Assembly: GCF_000005505.3 (NCBI RefSeq)
Contig: NC_016131.3
Location: 3,658,001-3,722,000 of the forward strand
Direction of reading: 5' to 3'
DNA length: 64,000 bases
From: Brachypodium distachyon
Taxonomy: Eukaryota; Streptophyta; Magnoliopsida; Poales; Poaceae
The notes below the pieces were generated by a model. That model was not told the DNA's origin. It saw nothing but the letters and a program-made list of their open reading frames with translations, and made no database searches. The translations under genes and the position numbers were made by a program. Positions 22,147 through 34,613 of this stretch are shown one piece after another (positions within the stretch are counted from its first letter, which is position 1; each line of letters begins with the position of its first letter).

Positions 22147-24703
22147 CGCCGGAACCCTAGCGGGGGAGGAGGAATGTCTCGTTGCTTCTGTTCCGCGTGG
22201 TGGCGAATGGCCGTGGGGTTCTTCGGTCGGGTTGGGCCGCAGCAAGTAGGCTAATAGCCCGCGTCCATGTAGAATCCACGGCCTGCCTGCGTGCTGCGTT
22301 TCAACTTTGGTAGAAACCGCCCCGGCCTGTCAGTGACTCAGAACTGCTCGTGACAACTGGATGGTTCCGTCGTCACGTCCTAACTTATTTGCAACGCCCC
22401 TAAAAAAAAAACTATTTTGCAACGGGTGGAATTTCTCATGTCGACTGAAACAGTAGAAAGACATACCGGCACCACCGCACGAGTGTTTTCTACTGGTGTT
22501 TATAGAGTTTTATCCTACTCAAATTCAAAAACATTAGAAACCCCATCTGGAAGTGGTCCAAATCCGGGAAGTTTAGTTTCCAATCTCTGTATAAGTTGTT
22601 GTCTAGGAATGGCATAGATCGCTCGTTTAGGCACCTATGGAAGGCTGGCTTTGGCTCCGGCACATTTGGCATAATGCAATTGCTACAAAAGATAATATGT
22701 TGACGAGGAAATGGGAAGGTGATTCTAGCTGTAGATACTGCCCGGCCCTTGAAACATTCCACATCTTTTCTTTACAGTTGTCCAGCTGCTAAATACGTTT
22801 GGAGTGTGGTGAGCTTGTCCATTGGGGCGCCCACTCGACCTGGCTGTTTTATCCAGGTGGTGGTTCTTAATTTGCTATGAAACCCTAAACCCTGTCAATC
22901 ATCTGCAGGGAACCAAACAAGCACACCCGATTTGCTATGAACAGCTATCGCTTCTCAATATTTTTTCCTATCAGGAATTGGATTAGCAGTTCAGCACCCA
23001 AAGCATGAGAGAGAAGCAGAATTTTTTAGATGCGATTGTCCAGTCTGGGAAACAACTGCTTTACATATCAACCGGAACCAAATCTGAAAAAAGGGAAACT
23101 ACTTAAGGCAAGAACAGCATTGAGCATCAGGTACTGCAGAATGGAATAAAGAAGAAACACACATTACTTGGAAACTGCCGGAGACATCAAGCACATCTAA
23201 ATTTCATGAACAAGGCGCTATACTATGTAATCAGCGATATTATGTACTCAGTTCCAAAGAAAACCAGTTTTCTGTTGAGCCAAGTGCCCCCAAGTGAAGG
23301 ATATGAACACATGACACCATCACCATGGTTATGCTGTAAGAAACACATAGTACGTTCAGGACAAAATCTGCAGTGTAGACATTTGGACCTCCAAAAGCAC
23401 GCGATGGGAACACAATTTTCTGCCACACAGCTCAAACATGAACCGCATACAAATGGCAGCAAATATACAACACTTGAGAAAACATGGAAGCAATCATTCC
23501 CCGGAAATCCAATATTCCAGCCCAGTGGATATATTAGGAGCAGACCATTTAACGGTTCAGTTGCCAGCTAAATTATTGCCGAACGACCAAACTTTTAAAG
23601 AAAACGAGATTCAGGGTAAACTTCCTTCAGTGGAAACCTAAAATACCAGGCCTGTACAGATCTTTATTGAAAGGATGAAAAAGGCAAATCCCCCTTTTGT
23701 CCAACAGATATGGAAAGGGGAACTTGGCCAGGCACTAGTTATGTTGTGCATAGTCATTACAAATCCTATGAAGTAGTAACAACACGCAAGCACATACCTA
23801 GTCAGTGAACAATCTACAGTGACATGCAATATGCAAGCAAACAAGTCACATTCAGCTGTCCAGGTTGTAGATTCTCACAGGTCACAGCTAGCCCACAAAC
23901 CCAGGAAACCTTGTGATTACGGCAGTGAACAGTGCAGAAACAGCTGTTCTCCACAGATAAGTCGGCAAAACAAATCTGGGAAAGTAGATAACCCATTACA
24001 GAAAATACATGATACTTTTATGGATTAATCAACAATAGAAGAGACAACCTTATATGGAAGTTCTTATCAAGAGTATGACTCTAGAGATTAAAAAAAAGGG
24101 TAGTGCATATAGATAGCATAGCAGACCCACTAGCAAGCGGATTAACGCATGCTCAGCCTCAATTGACCAAAGCCTCTGTACCCTCTGCTTTGGAGAAATG
24201 GAGATGAACGAACGTCACCATCAACATCGCCTCCCATTTCATCTTGTGTTCAAATTCCGTCAACCGTTTGTGCAGGCTGCAGACACACGCATACATCAAT
24301 CAATCCCTTTTGATTAGTCCAAACACCCACTACCAGAAAAGCAGTCCCCACCACAACAAAGTGTATGGCTAGTGCACTACAGACCAGAAAAGAAACAATA
24401 TGAGAGCATGCCAGACTCTTTAATAGCTCTCTCCATCACTCACACTCAATAGGGGAATTGAAAGATGCAGGAGCATGATCAGGTTATTGCTTACCATATC
24501 CTTGCAATTAAAGCACCTTTGGACAAAAGATGGAAAGGGGTAGGTGACATCATATATCATCGGTACAACTTCAAGTGGAGAGGATCTTTTAGGTCTTTTC
24601 CTGCCTCCTTGTTAGCGAACCAAATCGAGCAGTTTTATCTTACACTTTGATAGGTCGATGCCATAGCAGCCGTAGGGATGCAGTTACAATTGCTGTTACT
24701 ATA
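22147..24703. other. Spacer between EFG1 and the bHLH gene
   Basis: Apart from a LINE fragment (22530-22870) nothing coding was recognised. The part next to 24703 presumably includes the bHLH 3' UTR. The EFG1 ATG at 22146 faces this spacer, so its promoter lies around 22150-22300. Confidence 0.4.
22530..22870 (+). mobile_element. LINE remnant: C-terminal zf-RVT region
   Basis: Translated with frame changes, the plus strand reads WKWSKSGKFSFQSLYKLLS, HLWKAGFG, then WLWLRHIWHNAIATKDNML, RKWEGDSSCRYCPALETFH. This is the zinc-binding segment found after reverse transcriptase in plant LINEs (zf-RVT, with Trp-Lys-...-Cys-x2-Cys...). At least two frameshifts and stops occur, and there is no reverse transcriptase. 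Confidence 0.75.
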
Positions 24704-26410
24704 CTAGGAATGACTGTTGGGTTCAGGCTTCACTGGTTGGCCATCCTGTGAATGTTGTGTGTCATATATAGCCATGGCAAGAGAGATCGGCATCATGCAG
24801 AGCGCTTTGGATTGGAGAAATTGCATCGCGGCGCCAATGTCCTCGTCCATCAGCTTTGCTACCTGTCTTTCGGTGCCATCCGTTGACCACTTCTCCCAAA
24901 TCTGCTGGTTGCTCCCACTATCGCTTGCTTCCCCCTAACGAAATTAAAGTAAGATACAGTTCAACAACCAAAAGATATGACAATGTAGAGATGGACAAGG
25001 ACTCCCAAATTGCTTCTTCAAGTCAAAGCACGATTGTTCAAGAAAGAAATAACACACAATATGTCAATGCTGGGGTTTTGTGAGGCTTCAGAATTGGGCT
25101 CTGAAGCAAGACAAATGTTTACAATGTAAATGTTAATGATGATGAAATAAACTAGAAGACACAGAGACCGTGATGTAGAAGGCATGGCTGAAATTCTTCC
25201 TCTAGCCAACGCATTAGTACAGAGGAAAATTTCATTGGAGTCAACTATAGGTCAACATTGACTGTAACTTATAGCAGTAAGTAAAAAAGGTTGGTGCTGG
25301 CAAGGAAACCAGATTGTGAAATCAATAAAATAAAAGGTAAGAATGGAAATAAGGAGCTGAATGGATTCTGCCCTTGGAAGTTTTGACACTGCTGCCAAGA
25401 AGGAAGAGAGTAAGAAAATTTAATAAAATAAACTCGCCAATAAATTTCTGAAGGCTAATCTAAAAACGTACACTGCATTTGGATAGCTACGTTCAGTACC
25501 AAAACCAAGACAAAACTTTACTTTGTACACTACATCTGATAACCACAAGGGCAAGACGATGCTTTCTTGATCAGAACTATAGCTAGCAGCAACTACCACA
25601 GGAAAGAAGAAAGAAAATAGCGAGTGAAAGAAGATAAGGAAGAACATTTCAAGAGTTATAACTGAAAACACGAAAATATGTAAGTGATATACGAAAGCAC
25701 AAAAAAGAGCGATCAATTAACAAATTGTACTAGGCATAGCTTTGCTACTTATATAACGATGTCTTGTTTCAGAATAGATACAATGGAACAAAAACTCAGA
25801 AACAACTTGAGATAGCCGTCAAAACTAACCTTTACTGAAATGCAGCAAAAATAAATTGAACAGACGGTAATGGTGCAGAATGCCATATTAGTCAATTGTC
25901 AGTATATGACAAGTTTACCTTAACTGTCCTGTAAAAAAAAAGTTTACCTTAACTGAAAGTGGAATGTCAGCAACCAGCTGGGCAACAGCACCAGCACCAC
26001 CCAGTCTGCTCATGCTTAAAACCTGGCATCACAGCATCAAGTTTCCATCAAATCAAACAAGTAAAAACACAACGGTGGTTGATGGTTCATTATAATATCA
26101 GCGAACCTTACCTTCACTTGAAGCCTCAAGAACTTCACATAATCGAGGATCTCATCTAACATAGCTGCCCTATCAGTCTGCATGTAGTTCAAAAGAAAAC
26201 ATCAGAATTTCTTCAATGTTACATAGTAAAACCCTGTATGCGGTGATTACAAAAGTCAAAAACATGCAATTTTTATATAATATATCAGGAATATATGTTC
26301 CGTTAACTCAGAAGGAAGGCATACAACGCTTATATATCTTACTGTATTTGGTGAGACAGACAATAACATCTTCTAAAGTTGAAAAGTGATTGGCCAAAAC
26401 AATAATGTGC

Positions 26411-26462
<52 letters not shown>

Positions 26463-28224
26463 GCACATTATGTCCCCAGACCACTTGCTGAAATTCTGTC
26501 AAGTTTCAGTGGCAGGCATGTGAGCCATAGAACCGATAGAACTCATTAACTATAAAATAACATCTGCAAGTATAATAAGCATGACTACCTTGTTTGTATT
26601 GGGGACCAATTCCTGTAGGGCCCTCATCCTTTCCGCAATTCTCTCTCTTCTTAGCTACATTGGAAGAAACATGGTTCAAAATATTGCTGAATAAACAAGT
26701 AGCAGAATTGAGGGCCTCTGGTGCACTCATTGTAAAAGGAGTAAAATAAATGCAAAGCGAGAAAATAGAGCCTGACATGCAAAACAGTTATACAACTGCT
26801 AGAAACATAATATATTCACTCAAAGAATGTAGCCCACGTTAAAGCAGAGATATTCCATACTACTCCCTCCGATCCATAATAAGTGTCGCTGATTCAGTAC
26901 AACTTTTCACTAAATCAGCGACACTTATTATGGATCGGAGGGAGTAGTTAGTAATTACACAACATTCCCTGCACAGTTGGATTGAAAAAATCCAGAGGGA
27001 TCTTATACTGTGTACGCTTTTAAGTTTGATAAAATTGACTATGTGCGTCAGTAGATGATGCAGAGGCCAGGAGCATGTCCTCCCTTTTGGAAAAAAAAGC
27101 AGGATTGCAAAATGACATATGAATCGTCAAAGATGCCAAGCATCTAGTGTACAACGACTTGGCAATTCAGAGTCTTAGAGAAAACGCCAAATGGCTGCCC
27201 ATCATGTAACACCATTTTTAAAACCTGGGATGAGTTGTCCAGCAAGAGAATGCATTAAATATGAAAATCGAGCCACTTCATCAGTGTAAGTTAATGCTGA
27301 TTGCCCACTCACAGACTCTCACTGTCCAAGCAAGGGCATGAGATAGGCAGACCATTGCTTGTACATATCAAACTCGGCTCGAGGGGGCAAAATACCAGTT
27401 CTAGATTCTAAACCATGCTATACACCACACCAAAACACAACACCCGATCCCTTTGAAGACTGCATGGATGCGTAGCAATGGCTTATGCAGACCACCAAAA
27501 ATAATACTCCAAAAGCCCTAACGCAAGCTACACCAATTTAACCACAGGAATAAATTCCATTACCCTCTCAGCGATGCTGTGGGGATCAGTCGCCTGTCCT
27601 CGACGCGCTCGCACCTTCGGTCTCGGAGCCGGTGGCTGCGGCCCAACGGCTGATCCACCTTGCTTCGGCTGCTGCGCGTGGAACATCTGAAATCCACAAC
27701 AAGGCAACCGGATAGAACAAATTAGCCAGAATCCTAAAATTTCAAAACTGAAACAGGTGCCAAATTAAAATTGGTCTGCAACAACTACCTGGGCAGGCGG
27801 GCTGGGGCGTAGGTGCGGCGGCTGTCCGACACCACCGAAAACCGGCGGGAAGAGACCCGAAAGCTGCACGCTGTCCCGCTCCTGCAGAGGCGAGCGATTA
27901 GGCCTATAGCGCACACGCGTTCCGGTTCCACTCGCTGAGAGTCAAGTGTGTCGGGGGAACTGAAAAACCAAACGCAAAAAAGCAAAAAAGGGGGGGGGGG
28001 GGGGGGGGGGGGGGAGTGGAGAGGACGCTCACCGATTTCCCGACGTCGTCGGCGTCTCCGAGGCGGTCCCTGCTCCCGGAAGCATCCGCCGCGGCGTCGA
28101 GGCTGAGGGCGAGGGAGAAGGGCTGGTCGCCGGAGGGCCGGCCGCCGGCGGAGAGGGAGTTTGTGAGGGAGAAGAACTGGTCGAGGAAGTCGTCCTCCGA
28201 GGCCTGCGGCGGCTGCCCGGCCAT
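24704..28224 (-). CDS. UNE12: UNE12-like bHLH transcription factor
   Basis: Seven exons on the minus strand (28224-28033, 27881-27789, 27686-27564, 26654-26589, 26177-26112, 26022-25948, 24934-24704), all in phase 0 with GT-AG introns, encode 281 aa. The N-terminus is [20 protein letters not shown], an acidic aromatic motif typical of the clade. The bHLH starts at [17 protein letters not shown] and continues [40 protein letters not shown]. The basic region keeps H-x3-E-x3-R, the residues that read CANNTG/G-box [23 protein letters not shown] and a conserved tail (ICMMP-like [15 protein letters not shown]) follow, as in Arabidopsis UNE12/bHLH59, named for an embryo-sac fertilisation phenotype. 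It acts in the nucleus as a dimer. Introns hold a Stowaway MITE and a long AT palindrome; G-runs flank exon 1. Confidence 0.94.
26402..26471. repeat. 70-bp palindromic (TA)n microsatellite
   Basis: A long TA dinucleotide run is bracketed by ataatgtgctaaa on the left and its exact reverse complement tttagcacattat on the right, so the whole 70 bp is a near-perfect palindrome able to form a cruciform or hairpin. It lies in the fourth intron of the bHLH gene. Confidence 0.9.
26863..26944. mobile_element. Stowaway MITE with almost perfect hairpin
   Basis: An 82-bp element flanked by TA on both sides. The first 32 bases (CTCCCTCCGATCCATAATAA and on to GCTGATT) are exactly repeated in inverse at the other end, leaving only a short loop. 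It lies in the third intron of the bHLH gene. The lack of divergence between arms suggests a recent insertion. Confidence 0.9.
27990..28014. repeat. Homopolymer of 25 G (plus strand) in bHLH intron 1
   Basis: 25 consecutive G lie 19 bases inside the first intron of the bHLH gene, so the sense transcript carries a C-run just after the 5' splice site. A second run of 21 G lies at 28349-28369 in the 5' leader. The exact length of both is likely unreliable in any assembly. Confidence 0.85.
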
Positions 28225-28633
28225 GCCCGGCGACGCGGAGGCAGAGCCCTTCCGCCGGCGACGGCAGCTGCCGAACTGGTGCCTCGCGCGTTGCGGCTGC
28301 TCTGCCTTGCTGGGAAGGCGTTCGTTTTCTCGGCAAGTGTGAAGTGGTGGGGGGGGGGGGGGGGGGGGGATCGAGAGGAGTGTTCGTTCGGTTGCTCGCT
28401 TCGCTTCCCTTTATTTACTCGCAGTTCTAGGCTCGTAACGCAGTCTAGGCTATGGGCCTCATGGGCTCTGCCTCCGCGTGGGTATGAAATGTACCCAACG
28501 ATGAAGCCCAAGACTTGGGTATTTGGTCAAAGACAAGGAGTTTCCAAGGCCCAGGGCTGTAAACGAGTAAAAACCTGCTTCGTCTTCCACCTCCCGCGTC
28601 CCCGCATCCACTTCCCCCTTTTATATTCCCTCA

Positions 28634-29955
28634 CAGCGCGTTTGGTAAATGGGGGGGCAGGGGAATGGGAATTGCTAGCGGGGAGTTCGGAGGTGCAATG
28701 GGAAAGGGAAGCAGTTAATTATTCTCATTTCTCTGTTTGACGTGTACATGGGAGTTTAAAGAGAAAATTAATTTCTCTTGTTTGTTCGGTGCAAATGGGA
28801 TTGAATATAAATAGAATATTATCAAATGTCCATTTGACACAGTGAAGCACGTCAGCACGCACAGAGCAAAGCTAGTATCAAAAATCAAGAGTGTACTTAA
28901 GCAATACAAGAAGCTGAAAATGCAAGACCTCGATCAATGAAACAAGAAAGACCAGGCACTGTGCCACAAATAGAAGAGAGACAAACAGAATAATGTCACC
29001 AATAGTGAGCAGCATATAAACTCTGATGCGTAATATGGCTGAAATGGGAAACCACCAACAATAGAAGAAAACATAATAAAATTGCGTGTTCTGACACTAC
29101 AATAAAAAGGAATGGTAAAGACACTACAAATCTATTCAATATGAATCTTCAAATTCTGCCATTAACTATAGCAAGTTATTTTTTTGGGTGCTTATGCTGC
29201 TCCTCCGCTTTGGACCTGCAAAGAAAAATGCAAAATAAGAACAAGGCTTTCCGCCACAGTTAATGGAACTGATTTTGCTTACGAAAGTACACATAAAAGG
29301 CAGCATAAACTTACAAACCTGTTTTTTCTTGGCTGCCTCCAACTACTGCCGAACAAACTCCACTTTGAACTGAGCACGCATCTTTAAGAAAAAATCAATT
29401 CGTCCAGCATCAGGACCAATGACACGAATAGCCATGACTACTTCTTTATCGGTAAGACCAGGTAGGTCATGCAATACTTCAAGAAGATTATAAGAAATCG
29501 TTCCAGATTTCACAGATTAGAAGGCGCTAGATGAAGAATTAACAAGAAATTGTTCAAGATTTCACAAATCAGAAGGGGATGAAGAACTTCACCTCGATGC
29601 TCCTGAGGACTTCGCCACCAGATGCAGTGTCGATCTACTGAGATTGAGGTACCGTATATATATGGGGGGTTTAGGCATAGTTACGGATTACTCGTGCGGA
29701 TGCTTATTTTTTACTTCGCACGCGAGAACTGGATTTTTTGGTGCCTTTTTCTCTGTCGTCGTGTGTAGCTTCCTACGTTTTTTAGAAGCAGTTCCCTCGC
29801 CATATGACCAATTACCAGGGTCTCCCCTGGGACGAAATCCGGAGGAGTTGCGTTTTGAACTCCCTTTCCACTTCTCACGGGAATTCCCATTCCCTCTAAC
29901 TAAACAGCAGATTTCTAGCCCCCTATCAATTCCCCCCAACCAAGCGTCCTGTCAA
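28634..29955. mobile_element. Harbinger/PIF-like element derivative
   Basis: The left side reads GCGCGTTTGGTAAATGGGG and the right side, in reverse, GACGCTTGGTTGGGGGGAA, resembling the G(T)GTTTGGTT ends of PIF/Harbinger and Tourist elements. Sub-ends share 'ggggaatgggaatt'. Inside, on the minus strand near 29350-29495, a short frame reads LLEVLHDLPGLTDKEVVMAI, possibly the tail of a Myb/SANT-like Harbinger protein. No transposase core was found. Borders and target duplication are not certain. Confidence 0.5.
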
Positions 29956-30532
29956 AAGAAAAAAAAACCTTTTATACCTTAAAAAAACTATTTTCCCCTA
30001 GAGAAACCACAATCGTGGCGACGACCAGCGAGAATGCCATGGTTAGCCTGAGACAGACAATTGTAAGTGTGAATTCCTCCGTTCTCAAACCAGTGTGTTT
30101 GACGATATTTTGTATCAGAATTCGGCACGAAATTGGATCAAACACAAGAAAAGAAAAATGGTCAGCTGCATGCATGCAGCGACTAGTTTTATTTCAAAAG
30201 GAAAAAAAAAGAATGACGTGCAAACACCACGTTCATGTGCATCAAGCTAGAACCAGAGCTGGGCACATATGCCTGCACTGTGCTCTATACGTACGTATAT
30301 TCTAGCTGGGAAAGTTGGATGATTAGTACACCGAGCAAATGGTAGGGCATGCACCTCTAGCTAATGGGCCGGCCAGTCCGTATAAGTAGGTAACCGGATA
30401 AGCACGCGAAGGAAAAGATAACGATGGTTTAAAGTTTAAATGAAGAGATATCATGTCGTCCGATCCGAACGGCCGATGATACCAGAAAATCAGAGTCCGG
30501 CCGAGGCTAGCCTGTTGACTGTAAATACCAAG
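29956..30532. other. Short spacer between two transposons
   Basis: No gene or repeat was recognised apart from A-rich runs near 29960 and 30200. Confidence 0.35.
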
Positions 30533-31565
30533 GAGTAAAATGCATCCACGGTACTTGTACTTGGCAGCAGGGTTCAGTTTGGTCACTGTATTCAAAAAAG
30601 TGCAAAATACGATTTCTATACTTGACAGACTGGTCCACATACGGTGGACGCGTACGTTTGCGCTCGTATTCTCGACACCTGGCATACGGTATGGAGTTGA
30701 CTGGTCCACCCGCCAATGTAAATCTTTTTTTTTTCCCGTCTCATTTCTCTCATTTTCTTTGAAAATCAGAAATCAATTGCTGGTGAAGGTCATCAATTTC
30801 TCCTACGAATACGTAACGCTGGCCTCGTAGCCGTCGCCCTTTTCCAGTCTCCACCGCCGCCACCGTTGCTTTACCATGTCTTCCGCCGCCGCCAGTAGCA
30901 GTGCTGCTAGCTCTATCAAGCATGGTGGCCTGGTGCTCACTTATTCAATGATCAAATGGTCAAATATGGTAGAAAGTTGACACATGGTTAGCTCCAGGAT
31001 GATTGAAATGCAAAACCTTGCCGCATGACAGAAACAAAGCATCAGCTAGACACAAAGATAAAAAACAGAAATATACGAAACACAGCAACCCAGAATTAGT
31101 CTTCAACAAAAATTTAGTAAAAAGCTTTCGACACTGTGCTTACAACTTAGTTGACAGAATAACCTAGTTCATAGCTCCAAAATGCAACATGGTTCACAGT
31201 TCACAACTCCAAAATAACCAAGTTCACCACACAAGTTAAAGAGTACTCCAAGTAAAGTGCAGAGTATGTAAAAAAACGTGCAGAGTATGTATAACCAAGC
31301 TCACAGCTCCAATAACCAAGTTCATCTGAAAATGTCAAACATAGAGTCCTTCTTGGTTTTCTTCTTTGCTTGTGCATCTTCTCTTGCCATTGCAATGCCT
31401 GCTCTTTTGGCAGCTGCAGCTTCTTGCCTTTGCCTCATTCCAGCCTCCTCCTGTTCAGCTGCCATCTTCTTTGCTGCATCAGCTGCTTGTCTCTTCTCAG
31501 CTGCAGCTTCTTTGCCTCCAACAGGGCTGCCTTCTTTGCTTGCGCCTCCTTCTTCTTTGCTTCTA

Positions 31566-32075
31566 CTACTGCAGCTTCTTTGCTTGTGCCTCCTTTTTTG
31601 CAGCTAGAGCATCAGCTGCCTTCTTTTCTACTGCTTCCTTCCTCTTTGCAAGCACTGCTGCAACTTGCTCGTGATGTGACTCATACTTGGCTTCAAGTGT
31701 TTCTTCTCTTCGTGCAGCAAACACTTTGCTTTTGGCATACTTCATAGCCTGAACCTTCTGTTGCAAGTGATGTGTACTAATTGATGTGCTTCCTAAATTG
31801 AGTGCATTACCAACAGGTGTAAGTTCATCCCTAGCAGCTAAGATAAAAGAGCTGTCTGGAAGGGATCTTGGTACAAAATTGACAACCTTGAGCATAGGTC
31901 TCTGCAATACCAAGGGATGTAACAGTTTAATGTGCATGGTATGTTCACAAATTGAGTATAGCAGAATTGAGTAGCTCTTAGCATTAAATGAATCATAGCA
32001 TTTTATAAGCTTACATCTGCCATCATTGCAATCAACATGGTATGTTCGGTGTGCTGAGAAGAACTTTGTGGCCAC
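31566..32075 (-). pseudogene. C-terminal coiled-coil part of the MULE protein
   Basis: The frame contains FVPRSLPDSSFILAARDELT, then a long Lys/Ala/Glu-rich helix (QKVQAMKYAKSKVFAARREE, AVLAKRKEAVEKKAADALAA). Such charged coiled tails follow the transposase in plant MuDR-like proteins. No zinc knuckle was seen. It is separated from the DNA-binding part by stops, and the catalytic domain that should lie between is missing. Confidence 0.5.
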
Positions 32076-32395
32076 TCTGATTGCATGTTCTAAGAAGACT
32101 GCATGTTCTGTGGCCCAACTTGTGCCTATTACAAGTAAGTAACATAGACAAAGGAGTCACAAAGCTAACCGGCTGTTTGTAAGTGTATGAAGACAGAGAA
32201 ACACGCAAGTTTATAGTTACCTGTTGATTTAGTTGTGTAATGACAGGCTCATCATGCTCAGATGAATCAACATAATGCACTCAGGTTGCCCACCATCTTC
32301 ATGCTCAGGTTGCCCACTATCTTCTTGCTCTTGGTTTGCAGCACTAGGTGCATCCCTTCTTTTCCTCTGCCTGGTACCATGCCTTTGTGGGGCTG

Positions 32396-33527
32396 CTATA
32401 GGTGGTAGTCCAACTTTGAACCTTGCACATCCTTTCCTTTCTCATCAGCCCTGAAATGCTCAATGTACTTCCTTGCCAGAAACTTGAAGGTGAAAGCTCT
32501 AACCTTCCCCTTCTTGTTGTAGTTGTGTTCACCATTGTATCTCTTGATGACCATGCACTTAGTTCTACTGTCATATGAGGCCCACATCCTCCAAGGGCAA
32601 CCATCATCACAGCTTGCAGATATCCTCTGTCTATCATTGATTGGAAGTGTTATATCAACCCTCATCTTGCAGCTGTATTCTCTTATAGCTGTTCTAAGGA
32701 TTTCAGGAGACTCAAAGATCTGTCCAACACTGAAAACTGGATTATGCATATCCTCTTCATTGAAGCTTTTGAAGTTGTAGATGGCTCCCTCATCATCTGA
32801 ACCAGGTGCCTGCAGGTGTCCACCTTCATCAGGCATATCATCTTCTGCATCATACTCATTGTCACTCAACTCTTGCTGCACAGCCTTCCCTTTACCCTTG
32901 TCAGAAGCTTCATCTTCATCTATGACATCCTCACCAAGATCATCATCCCCATCACTTATCTCATAATCACTGTCTACCAAATTTCCTCTCCTCCAGACTC
33001 ATTGTCACTAGATTCAGAATTAGGCTGAATGATCACTGGGTTTGCAGCTTTGTAAAATGCTGGCGGTGCTTCTGATCTGTTCTCCATGTATGTGGTCTTC
33101 TTTGGACTGAAAACCTTTGGCAAATCTGCAATAGGATACATCACCACATCATCCATGTCACTGCCGAGCCTCATGTCATGGTCAAGATATATGTGATGAA
33201 ACTTATGTCTGCACATGACTATGGTACTCATGTTATCTGTCACTGCAGCACTACTAATCTGAACCAAACATTCAAATTGTTCGCTTCTTTTCCAGGTACA
33301 AGCCAATAAGCCTTGACTCTTCCTGCCATCTCATAACCAATCTCTTCGACAATGGTCTCAACATCTGCAAGGCTCCACTTCTCCCCATCTATATTATCAT
33401 ACCAAATTTTTCGACCATCCACATAGCTACGATTTGTACCACTACCAACGAAGAACCCTCCATGATTAATGCACAAACTGAATAAGAACCTACGGTCCCA
33501 ATCCTCTGCACAGAATGAAAACAACAT
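32396..33527 (-). pseudogene. MuDR-like transposase N-terminus: PB1-like and DNA-binding domains, frameshifted
   Basis: Three minus-strand frames chain together. 33527-33240 has RFLFSLCINHGGFFVGSGTN and VETIVEEIGYEMAGRVKAYW, the plant transposon PB1-like domain. 33306-32974 has DMDDVVMYPIADLPKVF, then an acidic linker. 32980-32396 has an acidic stretch, then NPVFSVGQIFESPEILRTAI, REYSCKMRVDITLPINDRQR and CPWRMWASYDSRTKCMVIKR, the MuDR DNA-binding domain (DBD_Tnp_Mut), ending KYIEHFRADEKGK. The frame changes near 33290 and near 32980 are disabling. In intact MuDR proteins the DDE catalytic core should follow KYI...; here it is absent. Confidence 0.8.
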
Positions 33528-34613
33528 ACTTCAATCTAAAGCATAAACCCTAGAAATTTCTGCAAAATGAACCTAGCGCTGTACAGGCATAAAATCGATG
33601 ACAAGTTACCCTCAAATCGATGTCTATTTCACCGTAAAATTTCGAGAAAACCATCCACCAAAAGAACCTAAATCTGTAAAAAGTTGATTCCACCTAACCC
33701 TAACCACCGATACATCACGTACATGACCACAATCAACCATCCATCACGTATAGGAGCCACAACATTGAAACATGGTTCAAGAACTTACCGTACACAGGAG
33801 GAGGGTTTCCTTCTAGCTGACGTATAGGCGCCATGGCCCTCGAACGAGCCCAATCACCACCGCACCAATAGCACCGTTGACCGCGAGCGCAATCGCAATC
33901 GCAGGTGACGTATAGATCGGAAACCCCAGATGATCGCTGCCGCCTCCACGATCCCCGCCCTTCTCGCCCGTCTCTCCGTCTTGCTCTTTTTGGACGAATC
34001 CGACGTGGGGTTAGTCGTGGGTAATGAAGGGACACAAGGGGGCAAATGCAAAAGATTCACCGCGCGTCAGGATGGGGACTTGAGGGGGGGTCGCATAGAA
34101 AAAAAGGGGGAAAGTGGAAGATTTACATGCCACGTGTTGAGAATACGAGCGCAAACGTACGCGGTTACCGTATGCGGACCAGTCTGCCAAGTATAGGAAT
34201 CGTATTTTGCACTTTCTTGAATACAGTGACCAAACTGAACCCTGCTGCCAAGTACGAGTACTGTGGATGCATTTTACTCTAGCAAGCCTCGCGCGCGCGA
34301 TGGGGAGGACGGAGGAGGCCGGGGGGCAGATCGGCCTGAGGCAGCGCTCAAACGCGCCCAAGTCAAGGCGAACAGATCCAAGACTCCGTCGATCGATCGA
34401 GGACCAGGAGAGCTGCGACGGGCACGCCTATGGCGGCAGCACACCACTTGTGCACCCAGGCACAGCCGTCTAGGACAGCGAAGACCTTCACGGCAGCACA
34501 GCGGCGCCTTACACGTACGAAGAATCTACACGCAGGGTAGCGGGCCGGGCGCGACGGCGGCGCACGCCGCACAAGGTCACGTAGGAGATTGCCATGCATA
34601 TCACGTGCCACGG

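Larger units (their letters stand above)
30533..34279 (-). mobile_element. Mutator-like element (MULE) with about 150-bp terminal inverted repeats
   Basis: The left end (from 30533, GAGTAAAATGCATCCACGG) and the right end (to 34279, read in reverse, GAGTAAAATGCATCCACAG) match at roughly 90 percent over about 150 bp, through cttggcagcagggttcagtt, tggtcactgtattca and the cgtacgtttgcgctcgtatt block. Between them the minus strand carries a MuDR-type N-terminal region (33527-32396) and a Lys/Ala-rich coiled region (32075-31566), but no MULE catalytic domain. Short direct sequences TACCAAG (left) and TAGCAAG (right) abut the ends; a clean 9-bp target duplication is not evident. An internally deleted, probably immobile copy. 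Confidence 0.82.
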
